DNA of 64,000 nucleotides from Eustoma russellianum (taxonomy: Eukaryota; Streptophyta; Magnoliopsida; Gentianales; Gentianaceae): NCBI GenBank assembly GCA_036186865.1, contig AP025067.1, positions 8,790,981 to 8,854,980 on the forward strand, in the 5' to 3' direction. Shown here piece after piece: positions 19,640 through 31,020 of this stretch. The stretch's first letter is position 1; every line of letters starts with the position of its first letter. The position numbers and the translations under genes were made by a program. The notes beneath the pieces are model-generated. The model made no database searches. It was given only the letters and a program-made list of their open reading frames with translations, and was not told where the DNA came from.

Positions 19640-20040
19640 ATAACATATAGATTCGGTTGAAGCTCCTCACAAGCTCTCTCTTTTCTACATATCTGAAGTT
19701 GATTCATCAGATTCGGTTAAAACTTCTTTCTCGTCCTATGTAACTTGCTTCTCCTTCGTTTCCTCGTTGCTATCTCAAATCTACATATCTTTATATTGAT
19801 TGAGTAGATTCGGTTTTACCTACTACATTTGATGTTGGTTTGGTAGATTCGGTTAAAGCTTTCTCGTTAACTTTCTCTTTCTACGTATCTTGAGATTGAT
19901 TTAGTAGATTCAATTAAGACTTTCTTTCTCACTTTTGCTCGCTTACTTGTTAGCATTCTCTTTTTTCACATACATTGAATGTTGATTAAGTAGATATGGT
20001 TTTACCTATGGTTCTTGATGTTGATTCAGTATCAGGTAAA
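19640..20040 (+). repeat. Degenerate tandem repeat with AGATTCGGTT core
   Basis: Six diverged cores of AGATTCGGTTNAAGCT or AGATTCGGTTTTACC, at about 19647, 19707, 19806, 19846, 19906 and 19993, each preceded by TTGATTNAGT-like sequence. Spacing alternates around 40, 60 and 90-100 bases, suggesting an older composite unit of about 100 bases. No coding function seen. Confidence 0.7.
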
Positions 20041-20194
20041 TGCTCCAAATCGTCCATTAGAAAAACGTGTCTCAATTACAGGGAACTCCCCTATCTCATC
20101 CCTTATCGAAAACCAACCTTGTTTGAAAGTGAATGAGGTCAATATTGAGAATAAGTTAATGTTGTAAAGACACTGCAGCAAAGTAGGCTATCCA

Positions 20195-21790
20195 AAAGTA
20201 TATGTCACCAAAAGTATCCTACAAAGACACAGCAACTAAAGGGGTTAGCTGAAAGAATGAATCGAACTTTGGTAGAAAGGGTGATGTATTTGTTATCTCA
20301 ATCAAGGTTGAGATATTTGTTATCTCAATCAAGGTTCCCAAAATATTTTTAGGGAGAAGCATTAAGTTGGGTGGTACATGTGCAAAATTCTATACTTTGT
20401 GTGCCTTTGAAATTTGATGTTCCAAATGTATTTGGAGTGATAAAGATGTTTCCTATGAGCATCATTAAGGATTCAGATGCTTGGCTTATGTGCACGTTCC
20501 AAGAGATGAATGATCAAAACATGATGACATGACAAAGAAACGTATACTTGTGGAAAAAAGATACTTCGTTGCCGTGTTGTAGTATTCATGGAGCTGTTGA
20601 TGACATTGAAAAAGCAGAGAAAGAAGTTCCTACTCTTGTAGATAAAGAATTAGTTGATATTCACCCAACTACAATAATTTCCACACTGAATATCGTAGTT
20701 GGTGAGCCCGGAGAAAATCAAGTTATGGATTTATACGTGGATTGTCTTGTAAATACTAATGATCTTGTCGATGTTAAATCCGGTGAAGCAAGTGTTGAAA
20801 ATCAAATCCATCATGAAGATGAGATAGTTGGGCGACCTATTGTTTGAAATGAGTTGAGACAGTCTACCCGTGATGGACGACCTTCCATTTGATGCCCCTC
20901 CAACGAGTATGTCTTTCTTACCGTTGGTGGAAAACCCAAAAGCTTTTGAGAACCTTTGACAAATGAAAACAAAAAGGATTGGATGGATGCCATGGAGGAT
21001 GAAATGCAATTCCTTTCGGAGAATAGTACCTTTGAATTGTTGCCGTTGCCGAAGGCTAAGAAAAGTGCTGAATAGTCGATGGGTTTGTTGTTTGGATAAA
21101 GATGAAAGCACTACACGAAACTGATACAAGGCTCGCTTGGTGATAAATGTTTTTACCCACCAAAAAGGTGTTGATTTTAGTGAGATTTTTGCTCTGGTGG
21201 TGAAGGTGCAATCTGTTCGAGTTGTGCATGGGCTAACTGGTAGCCTTAATTTATAAGTTGAGCAAATGAATGTGAAGACGGCTTTCCTTCATGGTGATCT
21301 ATGTGAAGAAATTTAAAAAGACCAACTTAAAGGTTCTCATGAGAATGGTAAAGAAGACCATGTTTGCAAATGGACAAAATGTCTGTATGGTTTGAAGAAA
21401 GCACCAAAACTATGGTACTAAAAGTTAAGTCCGGTGATGAATAAGCATGGTTACAAGATGACAAAGCCTGAAATTTTGTTTTATGTAGAGATTTTCTGAT
21501 GGTAACTGTATCATTCTTTTGCTATATGTTGGTTATATACTAATTGTTAAAAAAGGAATTTCCAAAATCAACAAGTTGAAGAAGACTTTAAGTGCATCTT
21601 TTACCATGAAATATTTGAGGATAGTGTAGAAAATTATAAGGATTCAGGTCATACGTGATAGAAATACAAAGAAGTTGTACTTGATGAAAAAAACAAATCA
21701 AAAAGTTCTTTGTCATTTTGGTATGGACAAAGCTAAAACAATGTTTTCATATAGTGTCAACTGATTGGGTAAAATGTTTTGATAAACTTA
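20195..21790 (+). pseudogene. Decayed Copia pol (integrase to RT)
   Basis: Plus-strand remains of a Ty1-copia polyprotein. Recognisable pieces: GLAERMNRTLVERVMYLL (integrase end) near 20235, DWMDAMEDEMQFL (RT start) near 20978, MNVKTAFLHGDLCEE near 21270, and CLYGLKKAPKLWY near 21385. Many stops and indels; the YVDD box is lost. A 27-base tandem duplication (about 20287-20338) lies in the integrase tail. No LTRs were found for it. Confidence 0.85.
20548..20847 (+). pseudogene. Copia pol linker fragment
   Basis: A 99-codon acidic frame between integrase and RT of the decayed Copia. It corresponds to the poorly conserved linker and shows no domain of its own. Confidence 0.5.
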
Positions 21791-22258
21791 TAAGATGCCT
21801 GAAAAATAATAGAAAAGAATGGTTTATATTTGGAAAACAACAAACGATTAAAAAATAAAGCTAATGATGCCCATATTTACAAAGTTCTAGAGAACAGAGA
21901 TCGATATGTACGTCATCTCTACGTCGATTGAACTAAATTTTACAGTGAATATGCTGCCAGTTTATTGAAACAACAGCCAGTAGGATTATATCTACAAAGT
22001 TGCAACTTGTTATGCTCTCTCTAACTCCACTGCAATGGCGAGAAAATTTATTTGATCCTTTGAGGCCAATGAAGGAGTGTAGAGAGAGAAACTCTCTGTC
22101 TTCTTTATAGCAAGGAATCACCCTCTCTTGTTTTTTCGCCCTGCTCATATCCGGATTCATCTCAATATTTCTCCTCTTCTTCTCAACCCTTCTCTGTTCT
22201 ACATCTTTCACATATTTTCAAATTGTTCTCAGATACTCGGTTCTTTGGTGACACAACC
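21791..22258. other. Spacer, possibly the LINE E 5' UTR
   Basis: No recognised domain. A 92-codon minus-strand frame (21933-22211) is rich in Lys, Arg and Glu but matches nothing I know. The part next to 22258 may be the 5' UTR of LINE E. Confidence 0.4.
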
Positions 22259-23330
22259 ATGCCCAGAACCAAAGCAGCAAAGACTGCGCTGAAGCTGTAA
22301 CATGCTTCAAAAAGAAACACAAACTTAGAATCTAGCTCCAGCGTGAGCTATAGGTCTTCAAGATTGACTTGAAGAAAGCAGCAGAGCTCTGCTGAGGGAC
22401 CTGCACCAGGGGAAACGAAAAGTCATAGTTCTTGTGATACCAGGAAAACAGGTGACTCTGGCTTCTTCAAGAACAAATCCATCTTTGAAGGTAGAGACTC
22501 CTTCTATTTTCAAGGATGTTCTAAGGATGAAAGCTCATCTACGAAGCCTAGGAAAGGTGTAAGCTAGAGAAAACTTTGCACAATGCATAACAATACTGCT
22601 GTAGATGCGTTGAATGATTCGGATGAATATGCAGCCTGTTCTTCAAGCTCTCCCCAAGAAGAACCTGCTGAAGAAATAGAATCCCGACCAGAAAATGGTT
22701 CAACAGGTAATAACCTGCCAGATGTGATAGCACATATCAATCAATCACCAACCAACCTTTAAGCTGTCCTCCATCACATGACTTCCACACTTCCTCTCTC
22801 CTCCACACCCAATAACTCGCTGCCACCTGGTCCTGCCATTGCCAACCAACCTCAACCTACAGCCGTCAAACCCTCAAATTCAAAATCTTAAATCTTCTGC
22901 CAAACCCCCAACCCAACCAGTCTAGCTTGCAACTCAGCCAGCATCAGGCAGAGCTTGGAACACACTTTTTATGAACAACATGAAACTTGACCACGACTTA
23001 AGGCTCAAGAAGGTTGAGGTGAGAACCACATGCAAGCACTAAAGAGTTGCGCAATAATGAGGTGATAGATCGTTGTTGTAGGCTGCTTTGTTGTAAGATT
23101 TCCAGGTCGGCAGGCATTTCACAACCTCTCCAATGCCTGGAAGGTCAAACTCATAATGGAATTCCATGCCTCATGGATAAACTTCAAATTCGAGTCATCG
23201 AATAGATGGAAGAGGTTCTCTGTGCAGGTCCATATATCGTCTATTGTAGATTCCCTCATCCTTAAGAAAAATGCCGTGATTCTTTACGTGTGGGGCCACG
23301 GAAATGGCGCAGGTGCCAGTTTGGGTGAAA
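22259..23330 (+). pseudogene. LINE E ORF1 (DUF4283-like)
   Basis: Starts at MPRTKAAKTALKL, then a serine- and proline-rich N-terminal half, GRAWNTLFMNNMKL, and the DUF4283 core in shifting frames: FPGRQAFHNLSNAWKVK, INFKFE, GPYIVYCR, VPVWVK. The domain stops abruptly after VPVWVK at about 23325, where endonuclease sequence begins. The knuckle and the ORF1 end are missing. Confidence 0.75.
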
Positions 23331-23830
23331 TGCAGACTGAACCGTGGATTGATCTAGGTGGACTTCAACTGCATCCTAAGTGAAGAAGGGAGAATAGGAG
23401 GCAGATCGGCAACTACCTATGAGCTGCAAGACCAACTTAATTGTTTCTACAGAGCGGACTGATGGAGATCACCTCGTCAGGTCGCTTTCACACCTGGGGC
23501 AATGGCTCAGTCAAGTCTAGACTTGACAGAGTTATGGCCAACAAAGCATTATAGAGAATATTCCCTCTGGCAAAGGTACATTTTCTTCCAGCTGGATGTC
23601 TTTCTGATCACTCACCTTGTGTGCTCTTCCTTGATCATACCAGACGTGCAGTTAAAAGCTCTTTTAAGTTCTTTAATATGTAGGCTGACCATGAGGGCTC
23701 AGCATTGTTCCATATTTGCAAAAAAACTCAACGTACTGAAGTCACCCCTTAAGGAGCTGAACAGGAAGTCCTACTCACATTTATCTCTGAAAGAGCTGGC
23801 CAAGCTGTGAAAGAGCTGGAATACATGAAA
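23331..23830 (+). pseudogene. LINE E endonuclease, C-terminal part
   Basis: Apurinic-type endonuclease that would nick the target. The DFNCIL motif with catalytic Asp and Asn is at about 23363, followed by EEGRIGG, TWGNGSVKSRLDRVMAN near 23490 and SDHSPC near 23613 (the terminal SDH motif). The N-terminal half is absent because of the deletion that fuses ORF1 with this domain. Several frameshifts. Confidence 0.8.
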
Positions 23831-25260
23831 GCACACACAGATGGTAAATGGGGCAAACAAAACTAAAAAGTACAAACTGCAGAAGCAAAGACACTTGGCT
23901 TTCAACCTACTGGAGGCTGAAAGGAATTTCTTTGCTCAGCTCGCCAAAGGCAACTTTTTAACATCAAATGACAGGGACAACAAATTCTTCCACTCCATAA
24001 TTAAATGGAACAGGTCAAGAAGGAGCAATATTGGAGTACAACTTGCTGATGACAGTATGTCCACTTCTATTGAGCAAGCAGCACAGCGATTCATTCTGTA
24101 CTTCTCTAATCTGCTCGGCTACACCCAGGTCGTTCTGCCGATCATGGAAGAGTACTGAATGGAGGTCTTAGACTCTCTGTGCAGCATGCAGACTCACTTA
24201 CAGCACCCGTCTTGGAGGCTGAGACCAAAGAAGCTCTGCACTCTATTGGAAATGATAAGGCGCCTTGCCCGGATGGTTATACTTTTTAGTTCTTTATTAA
24301 AGCAGGGAGATAGTTGGACCAGATCTTGTCGGTGCAGTGTACGACCTCTTCAGGAATAGGGTACTGCTTAAACAGCTCAACCACACCTTTATTGCTCTAG
24401 TTCCCAAGGCTGCTCATGTTAAGAGAGTTGAGGATTACCGACCCATTTCTTGCAGCAATGTGATCTATAAGATCATATCTAGATTCTTGCAGCACGAATG
24501 AAGTCAGTTATGGCTTTCATAATAGACGCTGCTCAAGATGGCTTCTTCAAGGACAGATCCATGATGTAAAACATCTTCTTGGTGCAAGAGCTGATCAGGA
24601 GTACAGGAAGAAGCGTACAACTTCTAAATGCATGCTTAAAGTTGACATCAGGAAAGCTTTTGATTCCATTCGCTAGACTTTTCTCAAGGGCATGCTTCTT
24701 GGACTAGGATTCCTGCTGTTTTCACTGGCTGGACCATGGAGTGTGTGACTTTCACTTCTTACTCTGTAACTCTCAATGGCAGTCCTTATGGATTCTTTCA
24801 GTGCAGACGTGACCTGAGGCAGGGGGACCCCATCTCCCCATTCATATTCATTATTGGCATGGAGTACCTTTCAAGACTCCTCAGACAATTGCATCACGAC
24901 AAGGGGTACCACTTTCATATCGTCTATGCTGAATAGTATATCACTCACCTCTGCTTTGTTGATGACCTCATCCGTTTTTCCAGAGGTGATGCCAACTCAG
25001 TTTAGAAAATTATGGGTGCTCTCCAAATCACCGATGATTGTTCAGGTCTCAGAGCCAACATGGCTAAATCGCATTTTCCATGCTGGTCGAGGCGAGGCAG
25101 CTGATTTTTTGCAGGTCAGCACGTGCTTCGCAGAAGGCACCATGGCGTTAGATATCTGGGAATTTCCATAGCTTGACACAAGCTGTACAACTTGCATTAT
25201 GCACCTTTGATTAACAAGCTGAGGGACAAGGTGGGGCATTGGAATGCAGCTAGCCTTTCG
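23831..25260 (+). pseudogene. LINE E reverse transcriptase
   Basis: RT domain in pieces: KAPCPDGY near 24260, FIALVPKAAHVKRVEDYRP near 24390, LKVDIRKAFDSIR (catalytic Asp) near 24640, NGSPYGFFQCRRDLRQGDPI near 24775, and CFVDDLIRFSRG (FVDD active site) near 24952. The catalytic triad is still readable, but stops and frameshifts separate the blocks. Confidence 0.88.
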
Positions 25261-26180
25261 TATGCTGGTAGACTGGAGCTAATCAAATTAGTGCTGCAAG
25301 GGGTGAACTGTTTTTGGTGAGTGCTCTGCTTATTCCTACAGCATTTAGGGCCCTAGTGAATAGAATTTGCCTACACTTCCTTTGTGGGAATCCTACGCTA
25401 GGTTCAAAAATGCTTGAGTATCCTAGTCTCAAGTCAGCATGCCTAAAAAAGAGGGTGGTCTGGGAATTCTACAGCTGAAGGCATGGAATCTGGCTCTCCT
25501 GGCCAAACACCTATGGGATCTGCATCATACGAAGGACACGATGTGGGTGCAATAGATGAACCATAAATATAGGCTTTACAGCACACTCTGGATGAGGGTG
25601 GGGTGCAGCTCAAACTCCCCACTCTTAAAGAAGCTTATGGAGATCAGAGACATACTGCTGACCAGAGCAGGCTCATACACATCGGCTGTAGAAGTAATCT
25701 CATCATGTACAACTGATGGAATCCTCAAACCTCGCTAGCGTATAAGTTCTTCAGAGAAAGGAGCAGCGCAGTCAACTTGGCCAAAATAGTTTGGGATTCA
25801 GCCATCACGCCCAAGCCCTCTTTCACGCTTTGGCTTGCTGAACTGAACAAGCTTCCCACCAAGGTTAGACTTGGTTATTAGGTAGATAACACCTGCCAGC
25901 TCTGCCCAGCAAGACCAGAATCCTTGCAACACCTCTTCTTTTCATGCTTGGCTACCAAGCAAGTTTGGATGATCATCTCGGCATGGCTAGCTCTGCCACA
26001 TAGATTTTAATCACCCAACAGAATATTGGTTTCAAGATCACAAAGACTCAAGGGAAAAGCTCTGAGATCCAAGGCAACCAAGATTACCCTGGCTGCCACT
26101 GCTTACTTTATCTGGCAAGCCAGGAACAGAAACACCTTTGGAGGAGCATATTTTGTATCGAGGGATATAGCACATTGAAT
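25261..26180 (+). pseudogene. LINE E RT thumb and zinc-binding domain
   Basis: KKEGGLGILQLKAWNLALLA near 25450, then AYKFFRER and IVWDSAITPKPSFTLWLAEL near 25735-25850, and CQLCPARPESLQHLFFSC near 25895 with the C-C-H-C zinc ligands. It ends in AAYFIWQARNRNTF, the usual last block before a LINE stop codon. Confidence 0.85.
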
Positions 26181-26351
26181 ATGCACTCATGTATATAGAG
26201 TCATGTATAAGATTTATCCTCATCTCTTAGACATAGGCGATACATTACCTATTGTTTAACATTGCTATACATATCTGAGTAGTACATGTAGGTCAGACCG
26301 TTAGCCTATGAATAAGGCTATTGTATGGGTTGCATCCTTTTGATGCTTTCA

Positions 26352-26387
26352 TTTTTTGGTTAGTATATTAGCATTTTAACCAAAAAA
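26352..26387 (+). terminator. LINE E 3'-end inverted repeat
   Basis: TTTTTTGGTTA (26352-26362) and TAACCAAAAAA (26377-26387) form an 11-bp perfect stem with a 14-nt loop, merging into the poly-A tail. It marks the LINE end, probably as an RNA recognition structure for the RT rather than a transcription terminator. Confidence 0.6.
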
Positions 26388-26388
26388 A

Positions 26389-26656
26389 TTTATTCGATCG
26401 TTTATTATCTGTTTTGTTGATGTATATAAAGGTAATATACCTTGTAATTACAGATATCTATATTAGTTTTATTTATTTCAGCATTTTGTTTGGCTCACCA
26501 TATCTGCATAAATGTATACATTTTAGCATGAACGTCATTCACTTCATCTCTCCCGATGCTATATATGCACATGTACATATGTGTATGTGAATATCCATTT
26601 ATACGTGAAATAAAAGCATACAAAGATACATAAATAAATTTTCATATGCATGCATA

Positions 26657-26700
<44 letters not shown>
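26389..26700. other. AT-rich spacer ending in (TA)n
   Basis: No gene. A TA run occupies about 26658-26701 and abuts the 3' end of LINE D. Confidence 0.7.
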
Positions 26701-26705
<5 letters not shown>

Positions 26706-26715
26706 GACGGACGGT

Positions 26716-26720
26716 ACTGT
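26716..26720. other. Target-site duplication of Copia 2, left
   Basis: ACTGT, identical to 33752-33756. Confidence 0.9.
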
Positions 26721-27881
26721 TGTTGGAGACAATCAATCCTGTACCAAGACGCAGTCGTTCAATGTGTGCATATGAAACAATAAAATAACAAAAATAACAA
26801 AACCCGGGGCGAGTCGAGGACTCTGTCCTTAAGACGTATTGCTCCGGTATACTGTGCCCAACCGCCTTTAGCAACCGTCTCCCAGGATACAACGGGTACC
26901 TGTTCAGTTGAGCGGCACTACTGAACTTGAACTACTTCGAACCTTCGAATGTCCTGACTTCTCCCGGACGTGATGCAAACCTCGAATGCTATGAATGCAG
27001 TATGCTATGAATGCCAAAATTAATTGTGTCTAGAATGCATCCCTAGCCTTGTTTATATAGGGGAGTCGGTTGGAGAACAGGTCACCGTGTCCGTTGGATC
27101 AAAACCGAAGTTTGATTTAGGCCGTTAGATGAAAACCTCCTATCTAGATTAGGAAGGTTTAATCTCAGCCTTTGGATCAAAACTGATTCACAGGTTTAAC
27201 CTGGAGCGTTAGATGGAAACCACATTCGGTTGGGCGGTTAAGGCAGTTTAAATCTCGGCCGTTAGATTAAAGCTGCCTCTTCCACCACCGTTAGATCATA
27301 CTGGATTGATCTTATCTTCTGTAGGAGGATAATGTTTGTTTCAAGTTTGAAACACAACTGCACAAACAGAAGGATTATGCACGCTGTCCAACATCGATCG
27401 ATCACATCGATCGATGTACGTCAGAATCATTCCTCACCTTTCTGTCCAAATTCGATCGATCACATCGATCGATCGAAGTGACATCGATCGATCGAAGTGA
27501 TCGATCGATGTAAGACAGAAACATCGAAGCTCTCTGATCAACTTCATCGATGACATCGATCGATCGATGTCCGTCAGAAGCTCTTTATGCCACATGGACA
27601 CATCCAATGTGGTATTCCTCCATAAGGGTGACACGTCACCCATCCACAACGTTTTCCATCCACTTTGAGCATTAATTTCACATTCACCCGATATCGTAAT
27701 TGAGTGATTTCACATCCTAAAATTAACTACTCGTTACGTAGATAATTAAGGACTCTTAAGTTTTCGATTTTCATTATCGGAAACTCATTAAGCTCAAAGT
27801 ACGTTGCTCAACCAAGTTTTGCAACATTCATTAATGGGCCAAAGCCCAAACTTTAAATCTCCAACCTTTAATTCTCCAACA
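26721..27881 (-). repeat. Copia 2 3' LTR (left)
   Basis: 1161 bases. TATA box at 27052-27059 (minus). It has the CGTTAGAT repeats and a CGATCGAT cluster (about 27390-27570), shorter than in the right LTR. Confidence 0.95.
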
Positions 27882-27894
27882 ATCCCCCACATGA
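27882..27894 (-). promoter_or_regulatory. Polypurine tract of Copia 2
   Basis: ATGTGGGGGAT on the minus strand immediately before the 3' LTR. Confidence 0.9.
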
Positions 27895-28544
27895 ATGGAA
27901 ATTAATGCAAATGCATATGCAGACTCTAAGGAGAAGTCAGACAAGAAAATATTGCATCAGAAGAGGTAGCTTCTGGCTTTGAACCTTTCATAGTGATGTA
28001 CCATCGGATTCGCTCAGCTAATTAGTGACTTGATGTCATGAACTTGTCAGCCTTTGTTGTAAACCAAGACAACGATACTCACACAATATTTCCTTTAACA
28101 CCCTTTTGGTTCTCATGGTTGTGTTCGTTTTGGCCATGAACAATCTGGTTTCAGAAAGTGTTTTAGAAAAATCTTGCCTCCTAGACTTTCTCATAGAAGC
28201 GGCCCCACTTCAGACTTACATAGGTGATTCCTATCAAGAGTATTCTGCCATACTCCACTTGACGTATCAAGATATAGGACATCATTAAAAGCTTAGCTTA
28301 CCCTAAAATTCTCTACAGACAGCACTTTTATCAGACGGAATGAGTAAGTGCTAACTGAATCTTCATAACTTAGTTGTCCCATTGAACCAAGATTCTTGGA
28401 TCTCCAGTCAACAAGGTTGGGTTACCATTACAAAGATTCTTGCATTATGGCTTTAGTCCCATTCCGTTTGTCAATCTTGAGATCTGATCTCTAGGCAAAC
28501 CTTTTGTAAGCGGATCCGCAAGATTCTCCATTGATTTTATATAA
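27895..28544 (-). other. Copia 2 internal 3' non-coding region
   Basis: Matches 4679-5321 of Copia 1. No coding-strand frame worth noting. Confidence 0.6.
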
Positions 28545-28760
28545 TCAATGGAAAATCACGCCAGTAGAGATCAACTGTTTAATGGTGTTATGTCTTCGAC
28601 GTATGTGTCGTGACTTACCATTGTAGATGCTGCTTTGAGCACGTCCTATAGCTGACTGACTATCACAGTGTATGCTAATAGGAGCGATCGGCTTAGGCCA
28701 GCACAAAATATCTTCCAGAAAATTCCGAAGCCACTCAGCCTCTTCCCCAGCTTTGTCCAA
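28545..28760 (-). pseudogene. Copia 2 RNase H, C-terminal part
   Basis: Continuation of RNase H after a one-base insertion in an A run near 28768: MDKAGEEAEWLRNFLEDI, ISIHCDSQSAIGRAQS with the third catalytic Asp, and RHIRRRHNTIKQLI. In Copia 1 the same junction is in frame, which identifies the lesion. Confidence 0.88.
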
Positions 28761-30393
28761 CGCTATAAAACTCAGCTTCCATAGTAGACCGAGCTATGCA
28801 CGTTTGTTTCGTGGATTTCCACAACACAGCAGCACCACCAACCGTGAACAAGTATCCACTGGTGGACTTCGAGTCCTTACTGTCTGAAATCCAATTTGCA
28901 TCGCAATATCCTTCTAATACTGCTGGATATCTCGTGTAATGTAGTCCAAGATTCATTGTGTATTTCAGATACCTCATCACTCTGTTAAGAGCTTTCCAAT
29001 GATCATCACTTGGATTACTGGTAAACCTGCTCAACTTGTTTACTGAACAAGCTAAGTCGGGTCTTGTACAATTCGTTATGTACATCAGACTCCCGATTAC
29101 CTGAGAGTATTTCAACTGAGCTACAGATTCGCCTCGATTTTTCCTTAAGTGTACACTTAAGTCAAACGGGGTCTTTACTGGTTTCACATCAACCATATTA
29201 AACCGTTTTAGAACAGACTCAATATAGTGAGTTTGTGACAGTACGAGTCCCTCGGTCATCCTAGAAATTTTAATTCCTAGAATAACATTGGCAACTCCCA
29301 TATCCTTCATATCGAAGTTCCTCGTCAACATCTTCTTTGTGTTTAAGATTATGTCCTGAGTACTCCCCATGATTAGCATGTCATCTACATAGAGACACAC
29401 TATTACATATGCATTATGTGTGCTCTTAATATAGACACACTTGTCACACTCATTGATCTTGAGACCATTAGCTAGCATAGCTTGATCAAACTTCAAGTGG
29501 CACTGTTTAGGCACTTGCTTAAGTCCGTACAATGATTTAACGAGTCTACAAACCTTAGACTCTTGTCCTGGAACCACAAACCCTTCGGGTTGTTCCATAT
29601 AGATTTCTTCATCCAACTCACCATTCAGAAAAGCAGTCTTCACATCCATCTGATGGATTTCCAAGTTATAGACTGCAGCAATTGTAACTAGCATCCTTAT
29701 AGAAGTGATCCTAGTCACTGGTGAGTAGGTGTCAAAAAAGTCAAAGCCTTCCTTTTGTCGATAGCCTTTAGCTACCAACCTGTCTTTATACTTTTCAATA
29801 GACCCATCCTCTTTCAGTTTCTTGTTGAAAACCCACTTGCAACCAAGTGGTTTACTTCCAGGTGGAAGGTCAACAAATTCCCAAGTGTGATTTTGAAGAA
29901 TCGAGTCTATCTCACTGTCGACTGCCTCTTTCCAGAATGGAGCTTCTGGAGTCGACATAGCCTCGGAAAAGTTCCTTGGCTCATTTTCTACCATATAGGT
30001 TAGAAAGTCCGGTCCAAACAAAGTTGGCATTCTGGCACGCTTGCTTTGACGAAGCTCCTCATCTCCTTGAGGAGTCGCCTCACACATTCGCTTATCAAAT
30101 CTTGTTTCTTCTTGATTTTTGTCTTTCCTCGGAGAGACATCTTCAAAGAACACTGCATTCCTTGACTCCATGACAACGTTTTCATGTATGTCAGGAATAT
30201 CCGACTTGTGCACCAAGAACCGATATGCACTACTGTTAGTTGCATAACCGATGAATATGCAATCAACCGTTTTAGGCCCAACTTTCACTTGTCTTGGTTT
30301 AGGTACAACAACCTTCGCCAGACACCCCCACACTTTCAAGTATTTGTAACTAGGCTTGTGGCCTTTCCAAAGATCGAATGGGGTTACATCCAT
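28735..30393 (-). CDS. Copia 2 pol: integrase C-terminus, RT, RNase H
   Basis: A 552-codon frame, the longest in the window. Residues 1-30 (FDLWKGHKPSYKYLKVWGC) are the integrase C-terminal region, 45-80 the YATNSSAYRFL segment, and RT starts near 145. HQMDVKTAFLNG is near 247 and CLYVDDMLIMGS near 334, so both RT catalytic blocks are intact. RNase H begins near 430 with KYSQVIGSLMYITNCTRPD; EGYCDANWISD is near 496 and TMEAEF near 530, after which a frameshift replaces the end. The true translation start lies upstream, in integrase; the methionine here is internal. Confidence 0.92.
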   Translation of the reverse strand: MDVTPFDLWKGHKPSYKYLKVWGCLAKVVVPKPRQVKVGPKTVDCIFIGYATNSSAYRFLVHKSDIPDIHENVVMESRNAVFFEDVSPRKDKNQEETRFDKRMCEATPQGDEELRQSKRARMPTLFGPDFLTYMVENEPRNFSEAMSTPEAPFWKEAVDSEIDSILQNHTWEFVDLPPGSKPLGCKWVFNKKLKEDGSIEKYKDRLVAKGYRQKEGFDFFDTYSPVTRITSIRMLVTIAAVYNLEIHQMDVKTAFLNGELDEEIYMEQPEGFVVPGQESKVCRLVKSLYGLKQVPKQCHLKFDQAMLANGLKINECDKCVYIKSTHNAYVIVCLYVDDMLIMGSTQDIILNTKKMLTRNFDMKDMGVANVILGIKISRMTEGLVLSQTHYIESVLKRFNMVDVKPVKTPFDLSVHLRKNRGESVAQLKYSQVIGSLMYITNCTRPDLACSVNKLSRFTSNPSDDHWKALNRVMRYLKYTMNLGLHYTRYPAVLEGYCDANWISDSKDSKSTSGYLFTVGGAAVLWKSTKQTCIARSTMEAEFYSVGQSWGRG

Positions 30394-30447
30394 CTTCTTA
30401 GATGGAATTCTATTTAAAATGATGTTGGCTGAGAGGATTGCTTTCCG

Positions 30448-31020
30448 TCACAAGTTCTGAGGTAAACCCGAACTTATCAACATAGCATTCATCATATCTT
30501 TTAGAGTACGGTTCTTGCGTTCAGCAATACCATTCGATTGAGGTGAATATGGTGCAGTCGTTTGATGAATAATGCCATGTTCTGAACAGAATTCATTAAA
30601 CGGTGTATCATATTCGCCACCTCTATCACTACGAATTGTTTTAATTCGTTTGCTAAGTTGATTCTCAACTTCATTCTTATAATCCTTGAAAGCATCAAGG
30701 GCCTCATCTTTGCTGCTTAGCAAATATACATAACAGTATCGTGTGCAATCGTCGATAAAAGTTACAAAATACTTTTTACCACCTCTCGTTTGCACAAATT
30801 TTAAATCACACACATCGGTATGAATTAAATCCAAAGGTTCAGTGTTCCTTTCTATTGAAGGAAATGGCGCCTTTTCCATCTTCGCTTCAACACATATTTG
30901 ACATTTTCCTTTATTACTAAAGTCCAGTTTGGGCAATAAGTCAAGATTACTTATTCGTTGTATTGACTTGTAATTAACATGTCCCAAACGAAAATGCCAT
31001 AAACAAGAAGACTCAAGCAT
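30448..31020 (-). CDS. Copia 2 integrase (pre-integrase and core)
   Basis: A 190-codon frame. HFRLGH (His9, His14) with CQIC (Cys40, Cys43) forms the zinc-binding N-terminal domain; the catalytic triad is visible as IHTD (Asp69), RSDRGGEY (Asp132) and NGIAERKNRT (Glu167). A frameshift after SGLPQNL separates it from the C-terminal part, and another on the right separates it from protease. Confidence 0.92.
   Translation of the reverse strand: MLESSCLWHFRLGHVNYKSIQRISNLDLLPKLDFSNKGKCQICVEAKMEKAPFPSIERNTEPLDLIHTDVCDLKFVQTRGGKKYFVTFIDDCTRYCYVYLLSSKDEALDAFKDYKNEVENQLSKRIKTIRSDRGGEYDTPFNEFCSEHGIIHQTTAPYSPQSNGIAERKNRTLKDMMNAMLISSGLPQNL

Larger units (their letters stand above)
22259..26388 (+). mobile_element. 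LINE E: L1-type LINE of a second clade, internally deleted
   Basis: ORF1, endonuclease, RT and zinc-binding domain in order on the plus strand, ending with the inverted repeat TTTTTTGGTTA...TAACCAAAAAA and a short poly-A. It has no RNase H and does not share the 3' box of LINEs A-D, so it belongs to a different LINE lineage. Stops and frameshifts throughout. Confidence 0.85.

Noticed and set aside
20287..20338. 27-base tandem duplication in the decayed Copia integrase
   Set aside because: Ordinary replication slippage in a dead element; noted but of no wider interest.
21933..22211. A 92-codon basic frame on the minus strand
   Set aside because: No homologous motif recognised, no gene context, and it lies where a LINE E 5' UTR is expected.
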